Part shown: piece after piece, positions 8,258 to 16,656 of the stretch
Position numbering within the stretch: position 1 is the stretch's first letter
Layout of the letters: every line of letters starts with the position of its first letter
From: CAYLLT01 sp964591605
Lineage (GTDB): Bacteria > Planctomycetota > Phycisphaerae > UBA1845 > PWPN01
Reading direction: 5' to 3'
DNA length: 23,877 bases
Assembly: GCA_964591605.1 (NCBI GenBank)
Contig: CAZQEN010000081.1
Span: 1 to 23,877 of the forward strand
Program-made: the position numbers and the translations under genes
The notes under the pieces: model-generated
The model's database searches: none
What the model was told of the DNA's origin: nothing
What the model saw: only the letters and a program-made list of their open reading frames with translations

Positions 8258-8272
8258 TTGCCGACTCGGCAA
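8258..8272. promoter_or_regulatory. Perfect 15-base palindrome before the regulator start, likely operator
   Basis: TTGCCGA and TCGGCAA are perfect 7-base arms around a single C. It lies 17 bases upstream of the regulator's ATG, next to its ribosome binding site. This size and symmetry suit a homodimeric regulator, consistent with autoregulation; a short RNA hairpin is the alternative. Confidence 0.4.
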
Positions 8273-8405
8273 AAACACAGAGAGGCAGATTCCCGTTGAT
8301 AAACCGAGAGGACGGATCCCGGTCGGGCAGTTCGGCGGGTGGAGATCAAGGACGGTCCGCCGCTGGCCCGCATTCCCCGATGCGCCAGACGCAAACCGAC
8401 AAAGC

Positions 8406-8417
8406 TTTTGCGCAAAA
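8406..8417. promoter_or_regulatory. Perfect 12-base palindrome TTTTGCGCAAAA, candidate operator
   Basis: It lies in the ~316-base divergent region between the regulator (minus) and the first prepilin-like gene (plus). Like the palindrome at 8258-8272 it has the TTGC...GCAA symmetry typical of sugar-regulator operators. It sits about 30 bases downstream, in the sense of regulator transcription, of a TATAAT box at 8453-8448, so it could serve both promoters. Confidence 0.4.
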
Positions 8418-8447
8418 CGACATACCCGAAGCGCTGCCCTGGCGGTT

Positions 8448-8453
8448 ATTATA
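8448..8453 (-). promoter_or_regulatory. Consensus -10 box TATAAT upstream of the regulator
   Basis: TATAAT on the minus strand, inside the short palindrome GTTATTATAAC (8445-8455). No good -35 box lies 16-18 bases upstream, which suits an activator-dependent promoter. A plus-strand reading (TATAAC) could serve the prepilin-like genes instead. Confidence 0.35.
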
Positions 8454-8556
8454 ACAGTAAAGCGAGCGGTGGGCCGTCTTTTCTGAGCAAATCGCCGTGA
8501 TGGTGATGCCCAGGTCCCGAGCGCTTCTGTCAGGACACCCATGGAGCCGTGGATTG

Positions 8557-9375
8557 ATGCCCTGCTGGGTTATGGGACCGGCGCCCTCGTGGCCGGCGTT
8601 TCCCGCCGAGCGGGACCGGCCGCGGGTCCGGGGGCCAGGCCGGCGTGGCTTCACGTTGATCGAGGTCCTTGTGGTCGTGGCCATTGTGGCCCTGCTGTTG
8701 GCCATTTTGCTCCCCGCCCTCACCCGCGCCCGCGAGTTGACGCGGCGGACGGTGTGCCAGAGCAATCTGAGCCAGCTTCAGCGGGGTGCTGCATTTTACG
8801 TCTCGGATGCCAGAGGCGTATTCCTGCCGCACCGCACGTACGTTCGCCCCGGCACGAGGGGTCGCGACGACATGGGGCAGTGGGCATGGTTCCGACAATT
8901 GGAGCGATACACGAAGTCCCCTGAGATTCCACATTGTCCGACGTTGAAGACAGACACGCAGGTGGACGCGGGTATCGTCTGGACGTGGGGCTACAACCGG
9001 TTGAACATCGGGTATGGGTATAATGCATGGTTCCTGGGGCTATGGGATCATCGGAGTGAATCGTACGCGGGCCTTTCCAGTGATCCGTGGTTCAAGGAGA
9101 GCCGGGTCAAAAGGCCATCGTGGAACATCCTCTTCGCGGATGCCAACCCGAAGGCCGATGGATTAACCGGGGGCCAGCTCTGGTGGCCATTCGTTCAGGG
9201 CGACTACGGCGGGACGGGTGAGGGGGTGAATGTCAGGAGGCACGTCAAAGGCGGCAATGTGGTGTTCAATGATGGCCACTGCGAGTTTCGCAGGGAGGGA
9301 ACGATCAACCCGCCCGGTCCGTCGTCGAACAGATTTCTTCAGTACTGGGACCCATTGCTGCGCAGGGTAAACTGA
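8557..9375 (+). CDS. Prepilin-like protein with H-X9-DG C-terminal motif (first copy)
   Basis: About 272 residues. A prepilin leader ends in RRG and is followed by FTLIEVLVVVAIVALLLAILLPAL, the cleavage/methylation site (after Gly) plus the hydrophobic helix of type IV pilin-like proteins. Near the C-terminus is H-VKGGNVVFN-DG, an H-X9-DG motif of the processing-associated family abundant in planctomycetes. Such proteins are exported, membrane-anchored by the N-terminal helix and cut by a prepilin peptidase; most have no proven role, and their repeated association with LamG and glycosidase genes suggests cell-surface glycan handling. The start is uncertain: in-frame GTG/ATG codons lie at 8497, 8500, 8506, 8557 and 8572, none with a strong ribosome binding site. 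I chose 8557 because it leaves a 31-residue leader. The second copy follows after 80 bases and is probably co-transcribed. Confidence 0.85.
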   Translation: MPCWVMGPAPSWPAFPAERDRPRVRGPGRRGFTLIEVLVVVAIVALLLAILLPALTRARELTRRTVCQSNLSQLQRGAAFYVSDARGVFLPHRTYVRPGTRGRDDMGQWAWFRQLERYTKSPEIPHCPTLKTDTQVDAGIVWTWGYNRLNIGYGYNAWFLGLWDHRSESYAGLSSDPWFKESRVKRPSWNILFADANPKADGLTGGQLWWPFVQGDYGGTGEGVNVRRHVKGGNVVFNDGHCEFRREGTINPPGPSSNRFLQYWDPLLRRVN

Positions 9376-9455
9376 TCTGGCGCGGCTTGCGCCACGAGGC
9401 TTTGGCACCCGGATCAGGCAGACGAAGGACCCTCGAGGTCAGAGGCATTGTCGGA

Positions 9456-10337
9456 ATGAGTCAGAAGAGACTACTCAGCGGGACGCAGGCGACCACCCCA
9501 GCGGCCTTCACCCTCATTGAGGTCCTGGTGGTGGTGGCAATCATCGCGCTGCTCGTGGCCGTCCTGCTGCCATCGCTCTTCAGGGCGCGGGAGCAGAGCC
9601 GTCGGCTCCAGTGCGCTTCGAACGAGCGACAGATCACCATTGCCTGCACATTTCAGGCGGACGATACGCCCGCGAAAGTCTATGCGTCCACCATTTCCAC
9701 CGGCAGCGACAGCCTCAACCACATCTTTCCGAAATACATGAAGTCCGTGCAGACCGCTCTTTGTCCCAGCACGAAAAACATCGTTCGCACGGACAAGCGA
9801 GCCTACAACTCCTTCTACGATCGCATCATCATGGACGATCTGGAGCAGACCGCCTCCAACGCCGCTGACTCCAGGGGCGGACACAGTTACGAGGTGTGGG
9901 GATGGTACGACGGCCCGAGTATTTACCTCGACCGCACCGTGATCGATGGCCGGTCAGCGGGGTCTGTCGGAGAGCAGTTGCGCCTGCCTCGAAAGCCCGT
10001 GACGAATCCTCTGTACGCTCAGACGACGGGCTGTCTCGTCAAGAAGCAGAGCACAGTCAAACGTCCGTACCAGACCCTCCTGATTCTGGACAGCGATCAA
10101 GGCGGGTCCGGCAAGCCGGGTGATGAGAACAACAACTATCCGGATCCCGCCAACAATCACGGTAAGGACGGGATCAACATTTCTTATGCGGACGGGCACG
10201 TTCAGTTCACGGCGGCGAGCCAGATCACGGCCACGTACCTTCGCAGCTACAACGACCCGCCCTACGACAACTGGCACATCGTCGCACCCTGGCTGACGCG
10301 GACGACACAAGGCGGTTTCACGGTCTGGTCCCGGTGA
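9456..10337 (+). CDS. Prepilin-like protein with H-X10-DG variant motif (second copy)
   Basis: A 293-residue relative of the preceding gene. The leader MSQKRLLSGTQATTPAA is followed by FTLIEVLVVVAIIALLVAVLLPSL; the residue before the cut is Ala, not the usual Gly, so processing may differ from the first copy. The C-terminal motif is H-GKDGINISYA-DG, with ten residues instead of nine between H and DG. The middle differs from the first copy, so the two are paralogues rather than a recent duplication. The ATG at 9456 is chosen because the upstream in-frame sequence (9387-9455) would place 23 non-leader-like residues before a good short leader; the Shine-Dalgarno match is weak. It shares orientation with the first copy and with the LamG gene 242 bases downstream. 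Confidence 0.85.
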   Translation: MSQKRLLSGTQATTPAAFTLIEVLVVVAIIALLVAVLLPSLFRAREQSRRLQCASNERQITIACTFQADDTPAKVYASTISTGSDSLNHIFPKYMKSVQTALCPSTKNIVRTDKRAYNSFYDRIIMDDLEQTASNAADSRGGHSYEVWGWYDGPSIYLDRTVIDGRSAGSVGEQLRLPRKPVTNPLYAQTTGCLVKKQSTVKRPYQTLLILDSDQGGSGKPGDENNNYPDPANNHGKDGINISYADGHVQFTAASQITATYLRSYNDPPYDNWHIVAPWLTRTTQGGFTVWSR

Positions 10338-10509
10338 CCGGCCGGGCTGGACAGGAGCGTCACAAAGAAGGATGAGGACAGGCGGGAACAAAAGCAGGAG
10401 GGAACCGCAGTAGACTCGTGTGGTGCGGCCGATTGCCCGACGACGCCCGGTTCGCGGTTGTGGGCCTGAATCGGTCCGGGCAGGATGGTGAGAAAACGGA
10501 AAAGTAGCG

Positions 10510-10558
10510 GGGCCACCGACCACGATTGGCGGCGGTGGGCCCTGTTGGTTCGTGGTCA
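10510..10558 (+). promoter_or_regulatory. Overlapping hairpins in the leader of the PEP-CTERM LamG gene
   Basis: GACCACGA (10519-10526) and TCGTGGTC (10551-10558) are perfect inverted arms. A second possible stem pairs the GGGGCCACCG region (about 10510-10519) with CGGTGGGCCC (about 10534-10543) with one mismatch, and it competes with the first. They end about 10 bases before the GGAGGAG ribosome binding site. They could attenuate or time translation, or be incidental in GC-rich DNA. Confidence 0.25.
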
Positions 10559-10579
10559 GATCTTAATGGAGGAGAAAAC

Positions 10580-11419
10580 GTGAAAGCTCTCATGTCGTCA
10601 GCGCGAGGTCCTTGCTTCCTGGTCATCCTTGTGGCGGCGGGTGTCGCCGATGCGGGAGACCTGCCGCTGGGAGGATTGACGGGGTTGTGGCGGTTCCAGA
10701 ACGACGCGGACAAACTGTCCGCAACCGTCGGTGTGAACCTGACCACCAGTAATCCCGGAAACAGTGGCTGGTTCTCAGGTCCCTGGACGATCATCAATCC
10801 CGGACTCAGTGACGGTGGTGTGGTGCAGGAGCGGAGCTTTGACTATCTCACGGTCAATCCCGGCTTCGCAGCCAACGGCGGCGGCAGCTATGTCAACGAG
10901 TACACGGTCCTGGTCGATTATGTGCAGACACAGGACGGCTGGAACAGCCTGTTCCAGACGAATTGGGACGGCAACACGAGCGATGGTGATCTGTGGATTA
11001 ACGGGACGAACCGGGCCGCCGCCACCATCGGTGTGGGTGATGCGGGCTATTCAGTCAGTACTTTTGATGCGTCCAAGTGGCACCGAATCGTCTGGTCCAT
11101 TGACAACGGCAACTTCTTTCGAGTTTATGTTGACGGCACGCTGTTCCTGGATGGTATACCCCAGTCTGTTGATGGCCGATTCTCCCTGTATCCGGACCGA
11201 TTCCATCTTTTCGCAGACGACAGCTGGGAAGACATGTGGGGGCTCGTCGGTACGGCGGCCACATGGGGCCGCGCTCTGACCGACAGCGAAATCGCGGGCA
11301 TGGGCGGCTGGATCGGCGACGCTGCGGAGCCGACGCCGTTGACGCTGATTCCGGAACCCGCGACGCTGGGTCTGATCGCGATGAGCGGGCTCATGCTGCT
11401 GCGTCGCCGTCCGGCGTAA
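10580..11419 (+). CDS. LamG-domain protein with PEP-CTERM sorting signal
   Basis: A 279-residue exported protein. The signal peptide covers about residues 1-25 (VKALMSSARG start, ending near ADAG). A single concanavalin-A-like LamG domain (about 30-245) contains GLWRFQND, the WHRIVWSIDNG and FRVYVDGTLFLDG strands, and a closing WGRALTDSEIAGMGGW. The C-terminus is a classic PEP-CTERM anchor: IPEPATLG, a hydrophobic stretch (LIAMSGLML), then LRRR. Such tails are recognised by an exosortase, which is not in this window. The start is a GTG at 10580, chosen for the strong GGAGGAG six bases upstream; no in-frame ATG sits as well. A perfect terminator hairpin follows at 11498. It is probably a surface binding protein for the polymer attacked by the downstream enzymes. 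Confidence 0.88.
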   Translation: MKALMSSARGPCFLVILVAAGVADAGDLPLGGLTGLWRFQNDADKLSATVGVNLTTSNPGNSGWFSGPWTIINPGLSDGGVVQERSFDYLTVNPGFAANGGGSYVNEYTVLVDYVQTQDGWNSLFQTNWDGNTSDGDLWINGTNRAAATIGVGDAGYSVSTFDASKWHRIVWSIDNGNFFRVYVDGTLFLDGIPQSVDGRFSLYPDRFHLFADDSWEDMWGLVGTAATWGRALTDSEIAGMGGWIGDAAEPTPLTLIPEPATLGLIAMSGLMLLRRRPA

Positions 11420-11497
11420 TGCTTCGAATCATCCAACCCGTCCCCGCGCTGTGTGAAGCAGGATGAGGTCGGGGCCATGGAGCAGATGATCAGTCCG

Positions 11498-11540
11498 TGC
11501 CGGGCGGCGGTTTTCGGCTGTCGCCCGGCACTTCGTTTGC
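11498..11540 (+). terminator. Rho-independent-type terminator after the PEP-CTERM LamG gene
   Basis: GTGCCGGGCG (11498-11507) and CGCCCGGCAC (11523-11532) form a perfect 10-base-pair stem, followed by TTCGTTTG. It separates the LamG gene from the three-gene glycan cluster that starts at 11625. Confidence 0.65.
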
Positions 11541-11624
11541 GCTGATCACCCTGGCCCCGTCTCGCGGCCGCCCCCGGCGGCCGTGCTCCGTGCCCGATGG
11601 TCTGCACCTCGGAGAGGATCATAC

Positions 11625-14240
11625 ATGAGAGCAGGGCTCATCAGGCAAGCCTGCATTCGACTGTCCTCCAATCCTGTGTGCGACATGTTGTTCGTCGCGG
11701 CACTGATTGGGGCGCCGGCCTGGCCGGCTCATGGCGCAGATGCGCTCAAACGGTATTACGCGCATCAGACCGTCGAAGACGGCGACGGCGTGATTGCCCC
11801 CTGGTACCAGGGCCAGAATGGCCAGTTCGACGCCCGCGTGCACATCGCCGTAGATGTCTACAAGCGTTATCCCTGGACGCAGCCCGGCCAGGCGGTGATG
11901 GCCGCCCCGCACATCGTCTACAACACCCACTGGAAGATCGCCGACGACGGCACGATCTCGGTTCCGCCCACGCAGCCCTGGATGTGCGGGGACCTGGGTC
12001 AGCGGGTGTTCAGCATCATCCGCGGCCTGACGGACTACTACCGGTACAGCGGCGATCCGCTGGCGTTTGCGTACATCCCGATCACGGTGGATTACGTCCT
12101 GGACCACTGCCTGACCGGACCCGATCACCCCTGGCCTCGCTTTCCCATCGCCACACCCACGAAAGGAATCGGCTACCAGAAAGCCAACCCTGACGTGCCG
12201 AACCAACTGGACCTTTGTGCGTACCTGGGTATGGAGGTTCTGAGAGTCTATAAGCTCTTGGGCACGCCGCGTTATCTGGAGGCGGCGAAGCACTGGGGCG
12301 ACGTCCTCGCCGCAAAGTGCAACCTGCCGGACGGCGACCTGCCTCCGTGGGGCCGTTACATGAGCCCTCAGTTCATGATGTGGTCCGACGAGCTCACCGG
12401 GAGCACCGCACTCATCGCCGAGTTCCTCGATGCCCTCGTCGATATGGGCTACGAAGGCAAGGATCGCCTCATCATCAAGGCCCGGGACGCCGGCCGTGCA
12501 TACCTGACCGATCGGATCCTGCCCCGCTGGACTGACAACGAGGCATGGGGCCGGCACTACTGGGATGTCGAGGGCGACTGGATCTCGGGCGGGGCCTCCT
12601 GGATCTGCGGCTATTTCTTGGACCACCCCGAAGCCTTCCCGAACTGGAAGAACGACGTTCGCAACATTCTCTCGCTGGTGTTTAACCGCAACTGCGTTGA
12701 CCCGGCATCGCGCGGCGGGACGTACAGCGGCGCGTGGGCGTTCCCCGAATCCTTCGTCTGCTGCGGGACCTCCCTCTCGTACAACCAGTACACCTATGCG
12801 GTGCCGCTGATACAGCTCGGAGAACTGGCCCAGGACGAATGGGCCCGCGAGGTTGGGCGGCGGATGCTGTTGATGGCGACATACGACAGCCGCGAGAACG
12901 GTGTCGTGCAGGATGGTCTGACGGGCGACGTGGTGGCCGCGGCCGACTGGCTCAACCTGGCCCATCCCTGGCCACTCTGCCAACTCCTGCAGGCTATGGC
13001 CTGGCGGCCGGAGATCTACGCTCCCAGCCGGGAGAACCATCTGGTCCGAACGAAATCGGTGGTCACTTCGATCCATTACGATAAGGGAGCCATCCGGTAC
13101 ACGACCTTCGATGCGCCGCGGGGAAGCATTGACGTGCTTCGCCTGTCATTCGTGCCCGGATCCGTGTCAGCCGGTGGAGAGGCGCTGGCGCGGCGAGCCG
13201 ATCTGAACGGGAACGGCTTTACGGTCAAGCCGCTCGCCGATGGCGACTGTATTCTCACGATCCGGCACGACGGAGCGACGCATATCGAAGTGACAGGCGA
13301 TGATCCACAGGAGGTCGTGGAGGACGACGCCTTGTCGTACACGGGCGAGTGGCATGCGGTGCGTGCGGAGGGCGCCCGGCAGGGACAACGGCATGAGGCA
13401 ACGCGCGCCGGTGCGACGATGACGTTCTCGTTTGCGGGAAACCAAGTCCGCCTCATCGGAACCGCGGACGACAGGGGCGGTCTGGCCGACGTTTGCATCG
13501 ACGGCCGGAAACAACTGACCGTCCTGGATTGCTGGAATCCCACGACCCGTCATCAACAGCTTCTGTACGGCAAAAGCGGGCTGGGAGATGGGAAACACGA
13601 GATCAGGGTCATCGCCCGAGGGGAGCGGCATTCCGTGTCCCGCGGCACGGGTGTCTACATCGATGCCGTGCAGTACTCGGCGGCCGTCGGCGCGAACCGC
13701 TTCGGCGAAGGCTGCGGTCCGACCGCCCCGCAGCGTATGATCCTGGGCTACACGGGCCGGGAGGACTATGTGGACTCGCTGAGGCAGTCGTGGCGCCCGG
13801 GAACCGAGTGTGTCGTCCGACTGGGCCCGAAAGTGGACGCCGTCGCCCGAACCTGGTTCACCGATCGCCGAAGCCTCTACATCGGCAACACGCGCGACCC
13901 GGAGCTCTACCGGTATGGTGTGCATGCCGCCGAGTTTCATGTCAACGTGACCGTGGGGCCGGGCCGATACCGCGTTCGTCTGTGTTTCGCAGACACGAAC
14001 ACGGGGAGCGTGGTTCGCGTCCTGATCAATGGCGAGCAGGTCATCGACAAAATGAACATCGCCCGGGCCGCGGGCGGAATCTTCAGGGCATACGACCGCT
14101 CCTTTCGTGATATCCGCCCGAAAAACGGAATCATCGAAATCCGGTTCATCGGTTGTGACGGCGCAGAGGCCTGTGCCCAGGCGATTGAGGTGGATCCGGA
14201 GGAGACAACCACCCGAGAGGCCGATCGTGAACGCTCCTGA
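11625..14240 (+). CDS. Secreted alpha/alpha-barrel glycan-active protein with two C-terminal binding domains
   Basis: An 871-residue exported protein. After a signal peptide (about 1-40, ending AHGAD) comes an alpha-helical region (~45-490) rich in W, H and D, with the character of six-hairpin glycosidases or lyases (for example CGDLGQRVFSIIRGLTDYYR, GGASWICGYFLD, SFVCCGTSLSYNQYTYAVP). The catalytic residues are not obvious and no CAZy family can be given safely. Next is a beta-sandwich module (~580-690: VRLIGTADDRGGLADVCIDG... ending YIDAVQY) common in planctomycete glycosidases. Last is a malectin-like domain (~695-860: FGEGCGPTAPQR, YRVRLCFADTNTG, VLINGEQVIDKMNI, IEIRFIGCDG). The ATG at 11625 has GGAGAGG eight bases before it; an upstream start at 11583 lacks one. 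It heads a plus-strand run with the GH5-like and GH43-like genes, probably one operon. Confidence 0.8.
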   Translation: MRAGLIRQACIRLSSNPVCDMLFVAALIGAPAWPAHGADALKRYYAHQTVEDGDGVIAPWYQGQNGQFDARVHIAVDVYKRYPWTQPGQAVMAAPHIVYNTHWKIADDGTISVPPTQPWMCGDLGQRVFSIIRGLTDYYRYSGDPLAFAYIPITVDYVLDHCLTGPDHPWPRFPIATPTKGIGYQKANPDVPNQLDLCAYLGMEVLRVYKLLGTPRYLEAAKHWGDVLAAKCNLPDGDLPPWGRYMSPQFMMWSDELTGSTALIAEFLDALVDMGYEGKDRLIIKARDAGRAYLTDRILPRWTDNEAWGRHYWDVEGDWISGGASWICGYFLDHPEAFPNWKNDVRNILSLVFNRNCVDPASRGGTYSGAWAFPESFVCCGTSLSYNQYTYAVPLIQLGELAQDEWAREVGRRMLLMATYDSRENGVVQDGLTGDVVAAADWLNLAHPWPLCQLLQAMAWRPEIYAPSRENHLVRTKSVVTSIHYDKGAIRYTTFDAPRGSIDVLRLSFVPGSVSAGGEALARRADLNGNGFTVKPLADGDCILTIRHDGATHIEVTGDDPQEVVEDDALSYTGEWHAVRAEGARQGQRHEATRAGATMTFSFAGNQVRLIGTADDRGGLADVCIDGRKQLTVLDCWNPTTRHQQLLYGKSGLGDGKHEIRVIARGERHSVSRGTGVYIDAVQYSAAVGANRFGEGCGPTAPQRMILGYTGREDYVDSLRQSWRPGTECVVRLGPKVDAVARTWFTDRRSLYIGNTRDPELYRYGVHAAEFHVNVTVGPGRYRVRLCFADTNTGSVVRVLINGEQVIDKMNIARAAGGIFRAYDRSFRDIRPKNGIIEIRFIGCDGAEACAQAIEVDPEETTTREADRERS

Positions 14241-14300
14241 AATGTGAACTCCTCAACGCAACCTGAGGCCAACGGCTGGCTCCTTTCATATCGCATCATC

Positions 14301-15386
14301 ATGATCCTGACTCCTTCCTCCATGATCCGGTTTCCAGCGACGATGCTGCTCTTGTTGTCCACCTCGAAAGTTGCCGGGGCTGCGGGATCGCAGCCAGCGG
14401 CAATCGAACCTGAGAGGCTCTCGATCAAGGGAACGCAGATTCTAAAACCCGACGGGCAGCCGATCCGGCTCCGCGGATTCAACCTGCTGTGGTGGGTTCC
14501 ACCGACGGCCCAGGACGTCGCGGACATCAAGGAGCTGGGAGCCAACTGCGTGCGTTATCAGTTCGGGTATATCCCGCGCGGGCGGTTCGACCCCCGTCAG
14601 CTCCGGCTCCTCAAACGGCACGTGCGATTGTTCACATCACAGCGGCTCTGGGTGATCCCCAATGTGCATGAGTTCGTGTCCCACGGCAAACCCGACGGCG
14701 GGAATCTGTGGAACACGCCGCAGTTGCAGGCCGAGTTCCTGGAGATGTGGAACTATGTTCTGACCGAGTTGAAGGACGAGCCGTTCATCGCCGCCTGGGA
14801 ACCGATCAACGAGCCGCACGAGGTGGACAGAATCAGGCTGGCTCCCTGGTACCGCGACGTCGTGGCCCACTTCCACCGGTCTGACCCGCCGACTCCGGTC
14901 GTCATCGAAGGCGCCGAGTATTCAGGGGCGGAGGAACTGCTCGATTACCTCAAACTGAGCGACCCAAACGTGATCTACTCCTTTCATTTCTACCACCCGC
15001 ACGAGTACACGCACATGCGTCACGCCGAAGGCGAGCCTCTGCTTGAGTATCCGGGGAGGTGGGGCAGAGCGGCCCTGGCCGATCGGATGGCGAAGGCGAT
15101 TCAGTTCCGCGATCGTTACCAGGTGCCCGTCTTCTGCGGCGAATGGGGCGTGCAGACCGGCGCACCCGGCTCGCTGCAGTGGCTCCGGGACGTCGGCAGC
15201 CTGCTGGAAGAGCACAACCTGCCCTGGACTCACTGGGCGTGGGCGATGCAGAAGCGCTGGCCGGTCAATGACACGTTCGACGTCAATAAAGAGAAGAAGG
15301 AGGCCTACGCAACGATGGCGGCCCTCCTCAGGCGCGCCCTCTCCAGCGACTCCAGGAGACCGGAGCCAGATGGTGCCGGGCGTTAG
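14301..15386 (+). CDS. Secreted GH5-like glycoside hydrolase (cellulase superfamily)
   Basis: A 361-residue (beta/alpha)8-barrel retaining glycosidase of the GH5/cellulase superfamily, expected to cut beta-linked glucans, mannans or related polymers. The motifs run in the usual order: LRGFNLLWW at the first strand, NCVRYQF, VHEFVSH, the acid/base in WEPINEPH (Glu171), the HFYHPHEYTH stretch, and the nucleophile in FCGEWGV (Glu281), with a late aromatic in HWAWAM. The N-terminus has a hydrophobic signal (MIRFPATMLLLLS then AGAAGS). The start is uncertain: a GTG at 14244, or ATGs at 14301 and 14322, are all in frame and none has a clear ribosome binding site, so translation may be coupled to the gene ending at 14240. 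Exact substrate specificity cannot be read from the sequence. Confidence 0.88.
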   Translation: MILTPSSMIRFPATMLLLLSTSKVAGAAGSQPAAIEPERLSIKGTQILKPDGQPIRLRGFNLLWWVPPTAQDVADIKELGANCVRYQFGYIPRGRFDPRQLRLLKRHVRLFTSQRLWVIPNVHEFVSHGKPDGGNLWNTPQLQAEFLEMWNYVLTELKDEPFIAAWEPINEPHEVDRIRLAPWYRDVVAHFHRSDPPTPVVIEGAEYSGAEELLDYLKLSDPNVIYSFHFYHPHEYTHMRHAEGEPLLEYPGRWGRAALADRMAKAIQFRDRYQVPVFCGEWGVQTGAPGSLQWLRDVGSLLEEHNLPWTHWAWAMQKRWPVNDTFDVNKEKKEAYATMAALLRRALSSDSRRPEPDGAGR

Positions 15387-15435
15387 GCCTGCATGGAACC
15401 GGAACGTCCTCACCTGACCATCCAGAGGCAGGGAT

Positions 15436-16656
15436 ATGACAGCGATTCCAGTGATGATGGTGGCAGCCGTTCTTGCGGCCGCAGATGTGCCCGAGTCCGC
15501 ATTCACGATTCACATGCCCTCGGAGAAGATCGGCTATCCAGGCGTGGAGTACTGGGCGGCCATCGAAGGACCCGGGGGCAGGCAGCTTTGGGCATTCGCC
15601 GTCTTCGCCGGAAAGGATGCGTGGACGGTTCCGCTGAGAACCGGGGTGGCCGGCAGGTACCGGCTGATCCGTATGGAGAAACGGGAGGGGGAGAAGCGGG
15701 TGGACGTCGCTCCGTCGGAGACGTTGCCGCTGCAGTTGGACGTTGGACAGGCGCGTCAAACCGCCGCGACCGCGCCCGGGACGCTGGTGGAGGCGGGCCG
15801 GTTCAAGCGGATCTTTGCGGCCCGGGAGCCGTGGTGCATCAACGATCACACGCTCGTTCAGGGGCCCGACGGGATCTGGCATCTCTTCGGCATCACCCAC
15901 CCCAAACCGCTGGATTTCTTCAAGGATCCCGGGCGGCAACTCGCTCATGCGACGGCGACCTCGCTGCTGCAGGATCACTGGCAGGCCGAACCGCCGGCAG
16001 TGACCGCGGATTGGGACCGATACCGCGAATACCTGCTCTGGGCGCCGCACGTCATCCGGTGGGGCGCGACCTACTACATGTTCGTCTGCGTCGGCGAGAA
16101 GGATTCGCACAAATACCGTATTCACCTTCTCACGTCGCCGGATCTCAAGAACTGGGTGCGTTCGGAAGAAAACCCGATGGTGGCGGATGGCTTTGATGGA
16201 CGCGATCCGATGGTCATGCGTGAGAACAACCGGTGGATGATGTACTATACAGCCACAACGACACCTGATGGAGGCAACCACACCGTGGTGTGTGTCAGCA
16301 GCAGCGACCTGGTCCATTGGAGCGGCCGCCAAGTCGTCTTCCTGCATCCGAACGTGGGTACGTTCGGCGGACCGACGGAATCCCCCTTCGTGGTTCGGCG
16401 TGGCCGCCACTACTACCTGTTTGTATGCGATAACGACTGGACCCATGTCTATCTCTCCCGCGACCCGACGCACTGGGACTTTGAGCAAAGGGTCGGGCGG
16501 ATCCAGTCGCATGCGTCAGAGATCGTCCGCGATTCGCAGGGACACTGGTACATCACTCACACTGGCTGGATGAGCGGCCCCGTTTCGATCGCGCCGCTCG
16601 AGTGGAAGGACGGTCTCGACGACGCCCCCTCGAGCGTCTCGCCGGCACCGAGATAG
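15436..16656 (+). CDS. Secreted GH43-like five-bladed beta-propeller glycosidase
   Basis: A 406-residue exported protein. A short signal peptide (about 1-17) is followed by a small beta domain (~20-105) and a five-bladed propeller (~120-395). The acidic triad expected of GH43/GH32-type enzymes can be placed at Asp137 (CINDHTLVQG), Asp257 (DGRDPMV) and Glu315 (GGPTESPFVV followed by HYYLFV). Blade signatures include LLWAPHVI, MMYYTAT and WYITHTGW. This fold houses arabinofuranosidases, xylosidases and fructosidases; the family is inferred from motif spacing, and GH32 or GH130-like activity is not excluded. The ATG at 15436 lies 49 bases after the GH5-like stop with AGGCAGGGA upstream, consistent with an operon. 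It is the last cargo gene before the island's right end. Confidence 0.82.
   Translation: MTAIPVMMVAAVLAAADVPESAFTIHMPSEKIGYPGVEYWAAIEGPGGRQLWAFAVFAGKDAWTVPLRTGVAGRYRLIRMEKREGEKRVDVAPSETLPLQLDVGQARQTAATAPGTLVEAGRFKRIFAAREPWCINDHTLVQGPDGIWHLFGITHPKPLDFFKDPGRQLAHATATSLLQDHWQAEPPAVTADWDRYREYLLWAPHVIRWGATYYMFVCVGEKDSHKYRIHLLTSPDLKNWVRSEENPMVADGFDGRDPMVMRENNRWMMYYTATTTPDGGNHTVVCVSSSDLVHWSGRQVVFLHPNVGTFGGPTESPFVVRRGRHYYLFVCDNDWTHVYLSRDPTHWDFEQRVGRIQSHASEIVRDSQGHWYITHTGWMSGPVSIAPLEWKDGLDDAPSSVSPAPR

Noticed and set aside
11619..13076. A 485-residue minus-strand open frame
   Set aside because: It is antisense to the alpha/alpha-barrel gene, which has a ribosome binding site, signal peptide and recognisable C-terminal domains.
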